Shown: positions 1 through 8,500 of the stretch, one piece after another
Layout of the letters: every line of letters begins with the position of its first letter
How positions within the stretch are numbered: position 1 is the stretch's first letter
Position numbers and translations under genes: made by a program
The notes under the pieces: model-generated
Databases searched by the model: none
The model's input: the letters and a program-made list of their open reading frames with translations, nothing else
Told to the model about the DNA's origin: nothing
Assembly (NCBI RefSeq): GCF_002161065.1
Contig: NZ_NFLV01000027.1
Location: forward strand, 1-46,161
Source: Eubacterium sp. An11
GTDB lineage: Bacteria; Bacillota; Clostridia; Lachnospirales; Lachnospiraceae
Length of the DNA: 46,161 nucleotides
Direction of reading: 5' to 3'

Positions 1-10
1 ATTTCTATAA

Positions 11-32
11 CAGTACTAAAAGTTGAGTACTG
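11..32. repeat. Short inverted repeat at the window start
   Basis: CAGTACT (11-17) and AGTACTG (26-32) form a perfect 7-bp inverted repeat with an 8-nt loop. No T-tract follows on either strand, so it is not a convincing terminator. It could be a protein-binding palindrome belonging to the element. Function is unknown. Confidence 0.3.
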
Positions 33-113
33 AACTATTAGCACGGATTGATAAGAATCGAGTCTATTGTCTCACATATGACTATGATTTTCGAGGTACG
101 GAGTATTTACCGT

Positions 114-791
114 TTACGTTGTTCCGGCAGTTCCAATAGTACTTGACACGATTGCTGTGAGAGTAGCTTTTTCTAACTGAAGACCAAAACATGCAGTGAT
201 ACCTGCTAACATTGCAACTTGCTCTAGTATAAGAACAGTAGCATCAGAAAACGGGATTGGCACGACTCCTGTTGCCGCTGCGGCTGAGGCTGCCGCAACT
301 ACTACGGCATATGCTTTTTCAATTTTTAATTCCAAATTTACAGACTGAATTGCAACAAATGTTTTTTTTACTGCATCTGGAATGACACTATTCATCATTG
401 AAGCAAGAGTATCCAACCCAAAAGATTTAGCAGTATATTCATTATTCATTTCATAATCTTCAGCTAGTACCGGTACTATTCCGACAATTGGAAGATTCTC
501 TTTTTCTATTTCCCATTTCATCTGCCTGGCAGCCTTTACAGAAAAAGATTGTGTCAATACAATAATTATGGGAACATTGTAAATGGATGTTTTATTAAGA
601 AAATTTTTTTAAAAATCAATTTCGGTTTGTTTAAATCGGTTGGAATGAGTATTAATACAGTACCAAATACAATGATTGGCCTCGCCTACATCACCATTGC
701 TAAATCCTTTTCTTATTATATCAATGACCTGATTCAATAAATTCTCAATATCATTTTCGCCTCCGTTCCAAATGTATATTTCCATTATCAA
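114..791 (-). pseudogene. Remnant of a Ras/Era-like GTPase with DUF697-type C-terminus
   Basis: Two open stretches (791-609 and 557-114) lie in the same frame and are joined by one in-frame TAA at about 609-611, where a Leu TTA to TAA change would explain the break. Read through, the protein has the C-terminal half of a GTPase domain (HCIWYCI strand, then VPIIIVLTQS, the usual G4-like region, and later VPVLAEDYE). It continues into an Ala-rich helix pair with the PIPFSDA motif typical of DUF697/YcjF-like GTPases. The P-loop and switch regions are missing at the 5' end, because the first residues directly follow a terminator hairpin. The DUF697 region stops early at IGTAGTT. It is therefore cut at both ends and interrupted once. 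Such GTPases often sit in mobile or defence-like islands; what this one did is unknown. Confidence 0.7.
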
Positions 792-813
792 AATTACTAA
801 TAATTTACTAAAA

Positions 814-835
814 CCGGAGATAATTACATCTCCGG
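814..835 (-). terminator. Rho-independent terminator, minus strand
   Basis: CCGGAGAT (814-821) pairs perfectly with ATCTCCGG (828-835) around a 6-nt loop, and on the minus strand the hairpin is followed by TTTT. It would end transcription of the small gene at 850-1057, just before the GTPase remnant. Confidence 0.6.
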
Positions 836-849
836 CTCAAAAAACTATT

Positions 850-1057
850 TTATAATTTGCATTCAAAGTGGGAACAAAAACTATGTGAATTAACTGTGTA
901 ATTTTTTAATCTGCACAATTTCTTTTCTCCAATAGTATATCGCCAGCATCTCGGGTTATTTTTTACTGGTTTAATAGCTGAATTCGTTGGATCGTACCAA
1001 ATTTGCAGAAAGCACATTTTTTTATCCAATATTTCCTTCTTTGGCTATTCCCTGCAT
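850..1057 (-). pseudogene. Small Cys-containing ORF, apparently frameshifted
   Basis: A good ribosome-binding site (AAGGAG, 7 nt upstream) precedes an ATG at 1057, but that frame ends after 11 codons at a run of seven A. A one-base shift there enters a 55-codon frame (ATG at 1017, stop at 850). It encodes a small basic protein with Cys at the start, in the middle and in a final FCSHFEC cluster. The pattern fits a recent frameshift at the homopolymer. Alternatively the gene simply starts at 1017 without a good ribosome-binding site. I do not recognise the family. It lies between two other broken genes on the same strand, so decay of the whole cassette is likely. Confidence 0.4.
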
Positions 1058-1126
1058 AACGTTCTCCTTAAAAAAATAATAAATAATTTTCTTCACGAGC
1101 ATTTATTTTCATTATTCCACCCAAAA

Positions 1127-1459
1127 CTAAATTATAAATAATAATACAATAGTTGCTATCAAAATAAGTACCCAAAAAATCATATATCTTTTTTTCATTT
1201 TTTCTGCTTTAGAATCCCAAACAGCGCATTTTCGTTTTTCTTCATCCCATTCTCTACTCCAACTCCAGGTCAGAGGATTTGTCCCAAATTATTTTAAGAC
1301 TTTCCTGTAATTATTCTCGTTCTCCATGCACAATTGCGACATATCTATATCCGAATCGACATGATTATCCTCTACCATAGAGCACCATTTTGACAATCCC
1401 AGTGCCATATACAGAGCGGTACATTTTGAGCATCTGCTTATAAATGATACACGGTTCAT
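1127..1459 (-). pseudogene. Small C-terminal-anchored membrane protein with in-frame stop
   Basis: A frame opening with ATG at 1459 runs 56 codons to a TAA at 1289-1291. The same frame then continues without interruption to a TAG at 1127. The second half has a Trp-rich stretch (LTWSWSREWDEEK) and ends in one hydrophobic helix (IFWVLILIATIVLLFII), so the original product was probably a protein of about 110 aa with a C-terminal membrane anchor. There is no strong ribosome-binding site before 1459, so the true start is uncertain. I do not recognise the family. The single in-frame TAA resembles the defect in the neighbouring GTPase remnant. Confidence 0.45.
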
Positions 1460-1501
1460 TATATGTGCATATTAGAATACTCTTTATTAAAAAAATGCAA
1501 C

Positions 1502-1525
1502 AAATAGGTTGAATTTCTCCTATTT
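1502..1525. promoter_or_regulatory. Candidate antitoxin operator
   Basis: AAATAGG (1502-1508) and CCTATTT (1519-1525) are perfect 7-bp inverted half-sites 10 nt apart, and the spacer contains the -35 box of the phd/doc promoter. Phd/YefM antitoxins bind such palindromes to repress their own operon, so this is the likely operator. Binding is inferred. Confidence 0.5.
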
Positions 1526-1536
1526 TTGGATATAAT
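1509..1536 (+). promoter_or_regulatory. Promoter of the phd/doc operon
   Basis: TTGAAT (1509-1514) and a perfect TATAAT (1531-1536) are separated by 16 bp. They lie about 30 bp upstream of the antitoxin start, whose ribosome-binding site AGGAGG is at 1554-1559. Confidence 0.7.
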
Positions 1537-1567
1537 AAAAATAATAAAAGCGAAGGAGGTTTTCTCT

Positions 1568-1810
1568 ATGAAAATTAATACAAACAATCTGATCTCTATT
1601 ACTGAAGCAAATCAGAACTTCTCCAAAGTTGCTCGCCTTGTAGATGAGAGCGGCTCAGTAGTTATCTTAAAAAACAATGTTCCTCGCTATCTTGTTATGG
1701 AATTTTCATCTGCTGAACAGGAACAGTTGGCTAATGATGAGGATGTCATGTCCATTTCCAAGCGCTTAATTGAAAAGAATCGTCAGGCTTATGAGGTACT
1801 TGCCAAATGA
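1568..1810 (+). CDS. phd: Type II antitoxin, Phd/YefM family
   Basis: The 80-aa protein begins MKINTNNLISITEAN, which fits the N-terminal DNA-binding fold of prevent-host-death/YefM antitoxins (a short strand followed by ITEANQNFSKVARLVDE). The segment VVILKNNVPRYLVM is the usual strand pair, and a charged C-terminal helix would wrap the toxin. The ATG at 1568 is chosen because AGGAGG (1554-1559) lies 8 nt upstream. An in-frame TTG at 1526 lies inside the promoter and is unlikely. The stop overlaps the toxin start by 4 nt, the classic coupled arrangement. The antitoxin should neutralise the Doc-like toxin and repress the operon through the palindrome around its promoter. Confidence 0.9.
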   Translation: MKINTNNLISITEANQNFSKVARLVDESGSVVILKNNVPRYLVMEFSSAEQEQLANDEDVMSISKRLIEKNRQAYEVLAK

Positions 1811-2184
1811 TCATATTATCCAAATCTCAGGTATTGCTTATTCACGATCAGCTCATTACCGAGACCGGTGGTTCATACGGATTACGAGATGAAGGTATGC
1901 TGGATTCCGCATTGAATGCTCCGTTTCAAACTTTTGGTGGAGAGGATGTGTATCCGTCTCTTCAGCAAAAGGCAGCCAGACTTTGTTTTGGCCTTGTGAA
2001 AAACCATCCCTTTATAGACGGAAATAAGAGGATTGGTGCACATGCCATGCTGGTATTTCTTGCACTCAACGGTATAGAATTACAACATTCACAGACAGAG
2101 CTTTCCGATATAATCCTTCAGCTTGCTGCCGGAGAAATTGGTGCCGAAGATTTGCTGTACTGGATTCTTTCACATGAGATTTAA
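1807..2184 (+). CDS. doc: Fic/Doc-family toxin
   Basis: The 125-aa protein is the length of Doc toxins. The Fic core motif reads HPFIDGNKR at residues 67-75. The Lys in place of the second Gly of the Fic signature HPFxxGNGR is the mark of Doc-type enzymes, which phosphorylate EF-Tu rather than AMPylate targets. The N-terminal region (LIHDQLITETGGSYGLRDEG) is also typical of Doc. It overlaps the antitoxin by 4 nt and has no separate promoter, so it is translated from the same mRNA. The position 200 nt from an attachment scar fits a stabilising role for the integrated element. No truncation or damage is visible. Confidence 0.9.
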   Translation: MIILSKSQVLLIHDQLITETGGSYGLRDEGMLDSALNAPFQTFGGEDVYPSLQQKAARLCFGLVKNHPFIDGNKRIGAHAMLVFLALNGIELQHSQTELSDIILQLAAGEIGAEDLLYWILSHEI

Positions 2185-2230
2185 TTCTTTCCGCAAATCA
2201 GAAGAAAACGCATACCCTTCATTTTTGATT

Positions 2231-2252
2231 TTGCACTAACATTGCACTAACA
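2231..2252. repeat. Tandem 11-bp repeat TTGCACTAACA x2
   Basis: Two perfect, directly adjacent copies (2231-2241 and 2242-2252) occur between the toxin gene and the tRNA scar. The 11-bp period puts both on one face of the helix. Arm-type recombinase or excisionase binding sites near att sites often look like this; that role is inferred. Confidence 0.5.
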
Positions 2253-2335
2253 AATGTGCATCTGAATTGTAGTTTTTGTTCATGTGGTTTTTTCAGACGG
2301 ATGTCCGTTATACGGCTTCAATAAAGGCTCTGGGT

Positions 2336-2364
2336 AATCTCAGACACTTTCAGAGAATCTCAGA
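2336..2364. repeat. Direct repeat AATCTCAGA x2, 20-bp period
   Basis: Identical 9-mers at 2336-2344 and 2356-2364 lie two helical turns apart, just left of the tRNA-Pro scar. A further palindrome (ACGGA-TG-TCCGT) is at 2297-2308. Together with the tandem 11-mers these may be recombination-protein sites. Confidence 0.4.
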
Positions 2365-2383
2365 TAAATCTTTCATGACAAGG

Positions 2384-2425
2384 TTCGGGACGCAGAGGCC
2401 GTGGGTTCGAGTCCCGTCGCCTCGA
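2384..2425 (+). other. 3' half of tRNA-Pro(CGG): attachment-site scar
   Basis: The sequence reads as the second half of a tRNA: anticodon loop TTCGGGA (anticodon CGG), 3' anticodon strand CGCAG, variable loop AGGCC, T arm GTGGG-TTCGAGT-CCCGT, acceptor strand CGCCTCG and discriminator A. G72 and A73 fit proline tRNAs. The bases left of the loop (CAAGG at 2379-2383) cannot pair with CGCAG, and no D arm or 5' acceptor strand is present, so this is not a working tRNA gene. The break at the anticodon loop is a common crossover point for integrases that target tRNA genes. The tRNA's own terminator follows at 2435. An intact copy should exist at the far end of the element. Confidence 0.75.
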
Positions 2426-2434
2426 TTATATTTT

Positions 2435-2476
2435 AAAAAGCCGGATAACCGCATTTAAGCAGTTGTCCGGCTTTTT
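2435..2476. terminator. Bidirectional rho-independent terminator
   Basis: AAAAAGCCGGA (2435-2445) pairs perfectly with TCCGGCTTTTT (2466-2476), giving T-runs on both strands. It would terminate the former tRNA-Pro transcript from the left and the giant surface-protein transcript from the right. Confidence 0.85.
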
Positions 2477-2482
2477 CTTGTG

Positions 2483-2517
2483 CAGACAGAAAAGCGGCTC
2501 TGTTGCTTTCCTGCCTG
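2483..2517 (-). terminator. Additional hairpin before the terminator
   Basis: CAGACAGAAAAGC (2483-2495) pairs with GCTTTCCTGCCTG (2505-2517) over 13 positions, two of them G-U pairs in the minus-strand RNA. It sits between the stop codon of the surface-protein gene and the T-rich terminator and may act with it or stabilise the mRNA 3' end. Confidence 0.4.
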
Positions 2518-2556
2518 TCGTATTAAGAGGTTATCTCATGTCATCAACCAAAAGTC

Positions 2557-5500
2557 TCATCTGTCATGTTTTTGTCTGCGCTGTATCACAAGAATAGCTG
2601 CAGCTATGGTAAGGCTTAAAATTCCTATGAAAATCAGCGGGTAAATCGGAGTCGTATCTCCAGTCTTTGGCACACTGTCTGAGACTGACGATGAGGGTTG
2701 TTTTTCGGCAGCGATTTGTATCGCATCGCTGTCCTTCGTATACTCTGTCTCAGCTACCGAAGTTCCGTCATATTTTTTACCGGTGACTTTCACAGTGTTC
2801 TTCAGAGTATCTTTCGAGACCTGCTTCGCTGTCACCACAGCTTCAAATGTAACCGTCACGCTGTCGTTTGGCTTCAGCGTATCCAGAATCAACGTATTGT
2901 CTGTCTTATTCTTTACCCGGATTAAATTACCTTTGGCTGTTTCCAGTACTTCCCCGACAGATGCAGTGAAGCCTTCCGGTTCCAGAGCTTTTTTCCACGC
3001 TGCGGATGGAATTTCTTTTATCTTAATCTGGTTTACTGTTGCTGTTCCATAGTTGGAAACTGTGATCTTATAGGTAACACGGTCTCCTTCATAATAAGTG
3101 CCCGGTTTTCTCTTTCCCTGATAGCGGCCTTTTTTCAAAGTAATTCCTTTTGTTTTATCTGCTTTTTTTGCCACACGCAGATCAGGCTCACCCGGAATGT
3201 TGACATGATCCTGATCCTTCATCAATTCTGTCACAGGAATTGGCGTATACGGACTTTCTGACAGTTCATCTCCATCGTAGGAAGGGCTATCCCCATCAAA
3301 ACTGCTCTTTGGCAGTTCTTCCCAGACAGCATAAAAGACGGTATCGCTGTCAGACACAGTATATGCACATCCCGGATAGATAATATCCGCCTGTTCCATG
3401 GCTTGTTCCCAAGTCATTTTTTCTTCATTTGATGACTGCTTCTGTTGCTCTGCTTTCAATGGTGCCAGCTTTTCTGTGCTCCAGCCGAGGAAACGGAAAC
3501 CTTCTCTCACAAAAGATGACGGATTAATCCGAATACCTGTGTTGGACACGCACGGAGTCTCTTCATCAAGGAGCCTTCCATCTGCTTCCGCTTCAGACGA
3601 GGTACTTGTTCCCCCGTTTCCATCGTAATATACTTTATGGCTTCCGGCTTCTTCCCATACTGCATAAAGAACAGTATTTCTGGCCGGCTGTTCAAAACGC
3701 TGACCTGGCTTCAGAAGATTCTCCGAGTCCGCTGTAGCCTTCTCGTCTGAACTCCAACCCACGAAAGCCGCCTCTTTATTTGAAAACGGATTTGCTATGA
3801 TCGTCTGAGGTGTACCTGCCGGCGATGGAGAATCCGGAGCCGCTTCCCAGACTGCCCCTTCTGTATTGGAGGAGTACATCAGAGTATATTCTTCACAATC
3901 GTCTGTCCAGATGGCGTAAAGCACGGTGTTAGTACTAATGGTATATTGCACTTCCGGCGTGATCAGCTCAGAACTGCCATCCGGTGTCAGACTCCAGCCA
4001 AGAAAACGATGACCATCGCACTGAAAACTACAGCCATCAATCCGGATAACCGTCTGTTCCGGACACGGAGTCTCACTGTCGATTCTTTCTTCGTGGGGTT
4101 CTCCCTCTTTTCTATTCGGATAATTTGAGACATACGTAAGCGTATGTTTTTCTGTTTTCTTCCACTGAGCATATAAATGCACATTCCGGTCCGGCATCAC
4201 GAAGGTATCACTGATATTCCATGATGTTCCGGTGCCATCAGCTTTCGTATTCCATTCAGTGAAAACATACCCGTCATATACAAACAGATTATTTGAAAGA
4301 ACCACAGCAGTTCCTGCGGAACACGGAGTTCCAAAATCCACAAAAGAATCATTGGTTTCGTTGTTTCCATGATACGTCAGCCGATACCTGAACTCTTCCT
4401 CTCCATCCTTCTCCTTTTCCCAAACAGCATACAAATCTGTATCTCTCTCCAAAAGGATCGTGTCCTGTGGATAAAACTCTGCTTTCGATGCTTCCTGCTC
4501 CCGGCTCCATCCAACAAAAACAGAATCCTCTCTCTCAAATTCACACTGTTTCACCGTGATCTCTGTTCCTTTTGCACACGGAGTCTGAAAATCTGTTTTT
4601 GTCTGCTCCTGTTCCGGAATGCCGGAGTGATAAGTCAGACTGACCTTGGCATCTTTTTCCCACTGTGCATACAAATGCAGATCTTTTTTCGGCATACGGC
4701 AGGAATCTCCCGGCTGCAGCAGTTCTTCCCTGTCATCAGGCGTCATGCTCCATCCCACAAAGTGATATCCATCATAAACAAACGAATTCTCATCAAGAAG
4801 CACCGCAGTCCCTGCAAAACATCTGGTCTCACTGTCCGGACGGGATTGAGACAGCGGATTATTGGAATGATAGATCAGCGCATAGGTATAGTTTTTCTTT
4901 AATATACTGCCCTTGCTTCCCCATCTGGCATACAAATGTACATCCTGCGCAGGCATTGTATATTCTGCTCCCGGAGCATAATCCTGACCAGTTCCATCTG
5001 CCTTGGTATTCCAGCCTAAAAATTCATAGTTCTCTTTTGTAAAAGGATTGCCATTAATATGTACAGCCTCCCCTTCATGGGCTGGTGTCTCACTGTCCGG
5101 AGTTTTTTCGTCAGTTCCGTTGTTGGCATGATATTCCAGCACATAGGAATGTCCTGCAGCTTCCGCTTCCTTTTCGTACTCCTGCTGATACTGTTCATTG
5201 CCTTTTCGGTAATGTCCTGTTACATATACCTTATTTTCCAGATTAAATAAGTCTCCCGCCTGCTGACTGACTGTCGCCCTTAACAACAGATTCACACTGT
5301 CGCCGGCCTTCAGATGATCCATCAGCAAAATGTTCTCATTCTTAGCTGTAGTCTCGATGCTATCACCTTTCATCGTGGTATACCTGCCATCCTGAAAACG
5401 AATGCTATCTTTATCCAGGGCGGACAACAGCTTTTCTTCCATCACATCACGGACTTTCAGATCATATAAATCCGCGGTACCAGAATTGGTAACAGTAATG

Positions 5501-8500
5501 GTGTAGACAATTTCATTGCCATTATCATAGCTGCCTGTTATCTTTTCATTCTGATATCTTCCATCAATAAGAACAGCTCCCGTAGTCCGGTCCGCCAGCT
5601 TTGCGATTTTTGCTTCCGGCACGCCCGGCAGCTCAATCAGATCAGTGTCTGACTTTTCCGGAACAGGCATATCTTCTTCTCCTGTAAAATAAGAAGCATT
5701 TACGATGACCTTGTTCATAAGATCATAAAAATTCGCAGCATCTTTTTTTACTTCCGCATAAAAATGCAGTACAATGGTATCTCCCGGCCGCAGACTGCCC
5801 TTCCCCGTCACGTCATCTACATTTTCACAGAGAATTATCCGGGCAGCATCAATCTGGCGGGCAGACACATATTCCCCTTGTCCTGTCAGAAGGGTAACTT
5901 CTGAATCATTCTTATCTTCTTTTTTACCCTTGTCCTCCGACGGCCGTTCATCTTTAGCCGGCTCATTCTCCGTCAGTTCCGCTGCCCGTTTGTCTTCTGT
6001 CGGATCATTTTCTGCCGGTTTGTTCTCTGTCGATTCATTCTTTGATGGTTCATTTTCCGTTGATTCATTCTTCGATGATTCATTTTCCGTTGATTCATTC
6101 TTCGATGGTTCGTCCTCCGTTGATTCATCTTCCGCTGGCCTGGCCTCGCTATCCAGACGGAACCCGGCCGTATTCTCCCGGATCACCTGTTTCAGGTCCT
6201 CAGACATCACATCGGTGACAAGGATATTTTTGAGGTTTGCTGTTCCGGTATTTTTGATATGAATATCAAAACGTACTGTATCCCCATCATAATAGAGACC
6301 CGGCACTTTGGTTCCATTCAGCTCACCATCGGTGACGAGAGCGCCGGTGGTTCTGTCCGCAATTTTTACCACAGACGTGTCCGGGGTTCCCGGAATATGA
6401 ATCTGATCTTCATCTTCCGTCAGAGGATTACCTTCTTCATCCACCAGATCTTCTGTGTTTACAGGGATCAAATGCTGTCCCGGCCGCTCCTCATTATTAT
6501 CATAACTTGCCGTCACCTTTACTTTATTGATAAGCTGATATACATTGGCTGCACTGTCCAGAACAGGCACTTCAAAATAAAGCTCCACGCTGTCTCCCAC
6601 GGGCAGTCTGCTCAGGAGCACCATCCGTCTATCTTCTTCTGATACAGACACTGTGATTTTGCTGCCCTTTTTCGTCTCATAGCTTCCGGCAGCAGGAACG
6701 ACGAAGGACGCCCGGTCTTTGTCCACATAATCGGACAGTTTCTGACCTGCCGCATTGGGTTCGTCCATGCTGTCATAAACACGGACATGGTACAGATCTG
6801 TATTGCCTGTGTTGGTAACGGTGATCCGATACCGTATGGTTTCCTTACCACGATAGATTCCCGGTACCTTTTCCTGGGTATATCTTCCGGTACCGGTGTC
6901 AAATTCCACTTCTCCGCCTTCCGGATTCCGGGTGCGTTCCGCCAGCTTCGCCACAGCCAGAGAAGGACGCATGATGACATTTCCTGCCTGTACTGTCTCT
7001 TCCACCACCGGGACATCATCCTTCTCCGGATATGCAAATGTGACCTCATACACTTCTCCGGACGGAACATGATCCGGTGCACCGCCGGTTTCCGTTATGT
7101 GATACCGACCGATGTAAAGTGGATTTGATACTGCGCTTCCGTTTTCATCTGTCGTCAGATACCCGCAAACCATCCCTTTTGGTACCAACGGCTCCTGGTT
7201 CGGGTCTGCAGTTCCATCTTCCTTATACTGCCACGGGGCATAAATATCTTCTGCTGCCTTAATTTCAAACAGCGCTCCTTTGACAAGAGCTCCTTCATCG
7301 TCTGTTTTGACAATTTTGAGAATTCCCTTCTGAAGATTATTATGATAAATCAGCTCCCCTTTCTGCGTTCTTTCCCGGCCATTTTCTGACGTATAGAGAA
7401 ATTCTATGTTCTTTTCATCCTGAACATAGGCATCTGTGGTCACAAACGTCCAGCTCATCCCGGCATTATAACAGCCATAGGGCGCCTGCTCTTCTTTCAC
7501 CATAAATCGGCCCAGATTATCTTCTGTGGCTGTGATATCTTCCGGATTGCGATAATACATCTGCCCTTCTTCATCTGTCGCTTCCTCAAGATCACAAACC
7601 TTCATATAACTTTTTCCCGCTGCAGACCACTGGTACAGAGCGAAAACAGCACCTTTCAAAAAATCACTGGTTTCTTTGTTCTTTTTTCTCACCCGGACGG
7701 TATATTTTTTGAGAATCTTCGCCACATCCTCCAGAGTGGACACACGTTTATCTCTCTCTTCTCCGTAGATAACCGGGTTACCTTTGTCGCTGGAAAAAGT
7801 ATACTTCCATGTTTCGTCCAGCAGATATACATTCTCGAACTCTCCTCTGGATATTTCACGGACATAATATGGCCCGGCTTTTCCAGACAAGTCGAAAAAT
7901 GACGCGGCCTTAAAATGTGCCACTCCGTCATCTCCCGTTACCGCCGTCATCAGCGGTTTCTCTTTATGGATATCCGCATCCGGACGGACAAAAATCCCAA
8001 AGGTGACTCCCTTCACCGGTTTCCCTTCTTTATTGACTTTTCTTACTTTAATCTGCTGCGGAATCACAGTCTCCACCTTGTTGGATGTATAATTCGTTCC
8101 TGTAGACAGCACAGCATGATTGTCAATGACATATCTGCCGGCCCTGGCTCCGCTGTTCACGTACCGTCCGGCAAAATCGAGTCCCAGGCTGTCCAGCTGC
8201 GCCTGAGTCTTAACCCGTACTGTGATATACAGATCATACCAGTTCTTCTCATAGAAGGACTGGGCTGCCGGATCAGAAGCCGTTGCTGTCACCACAGTGG
8301 AACCATCTCCCTGTACCTGCGTCTGTATTTTAAAATCTGAAGCCTGGCTGCCAGTGCCATCATAAATCACCGCCTGCTCCACCTTGAGATACGGGCTCAC
8401 CTGATCCGTGACAACCCAGGAAGCATAGTGATGCTCCGAAGCATCTTCATATGGGCACACTGTCCGTACCTTATATGTAAATACATCGTTTACACTGGAC

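Larger units (their letters stand above)
1..2425. mobile_element. End of an integrated genetic element (inferred)
   Basis: The stretch is clearly more AT-rich than the housekeeping region to its right. It carries three decayed minus-strand genes and a toxin-antitoxin pair, and it stops exactly at the 3' half of a tRNA-Pro gene (2384-2425). Site-specific integration into a tRNA gene by a tyrosine recombinase typically leaves such a partial 3' copy at one end and an intact gene at the other. No integrase is visible here; it and the other end would lie left of position 1. The boundary is inferred from the scar and from composition, not from a second att copy. Confidence 0.5.

Noticed and set aside
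114-1459. Stop-codon reassignment (TAA read as sense) to explain the two in-frame TAA codons
   Set aside because: Intact genes in the window use TAA as a normal stop (for example doc, the XRE regulator and the secreted protein), and the third gene has a frameshift, so ordinary decay explains it better.
2276-2458. Plus-strand open frame of 60 codons across the tRNA scar
   Set aside because: It translates the tRNA-Pro 3' half and the terminator, has no ribosome-binding site, and is explained by those features.
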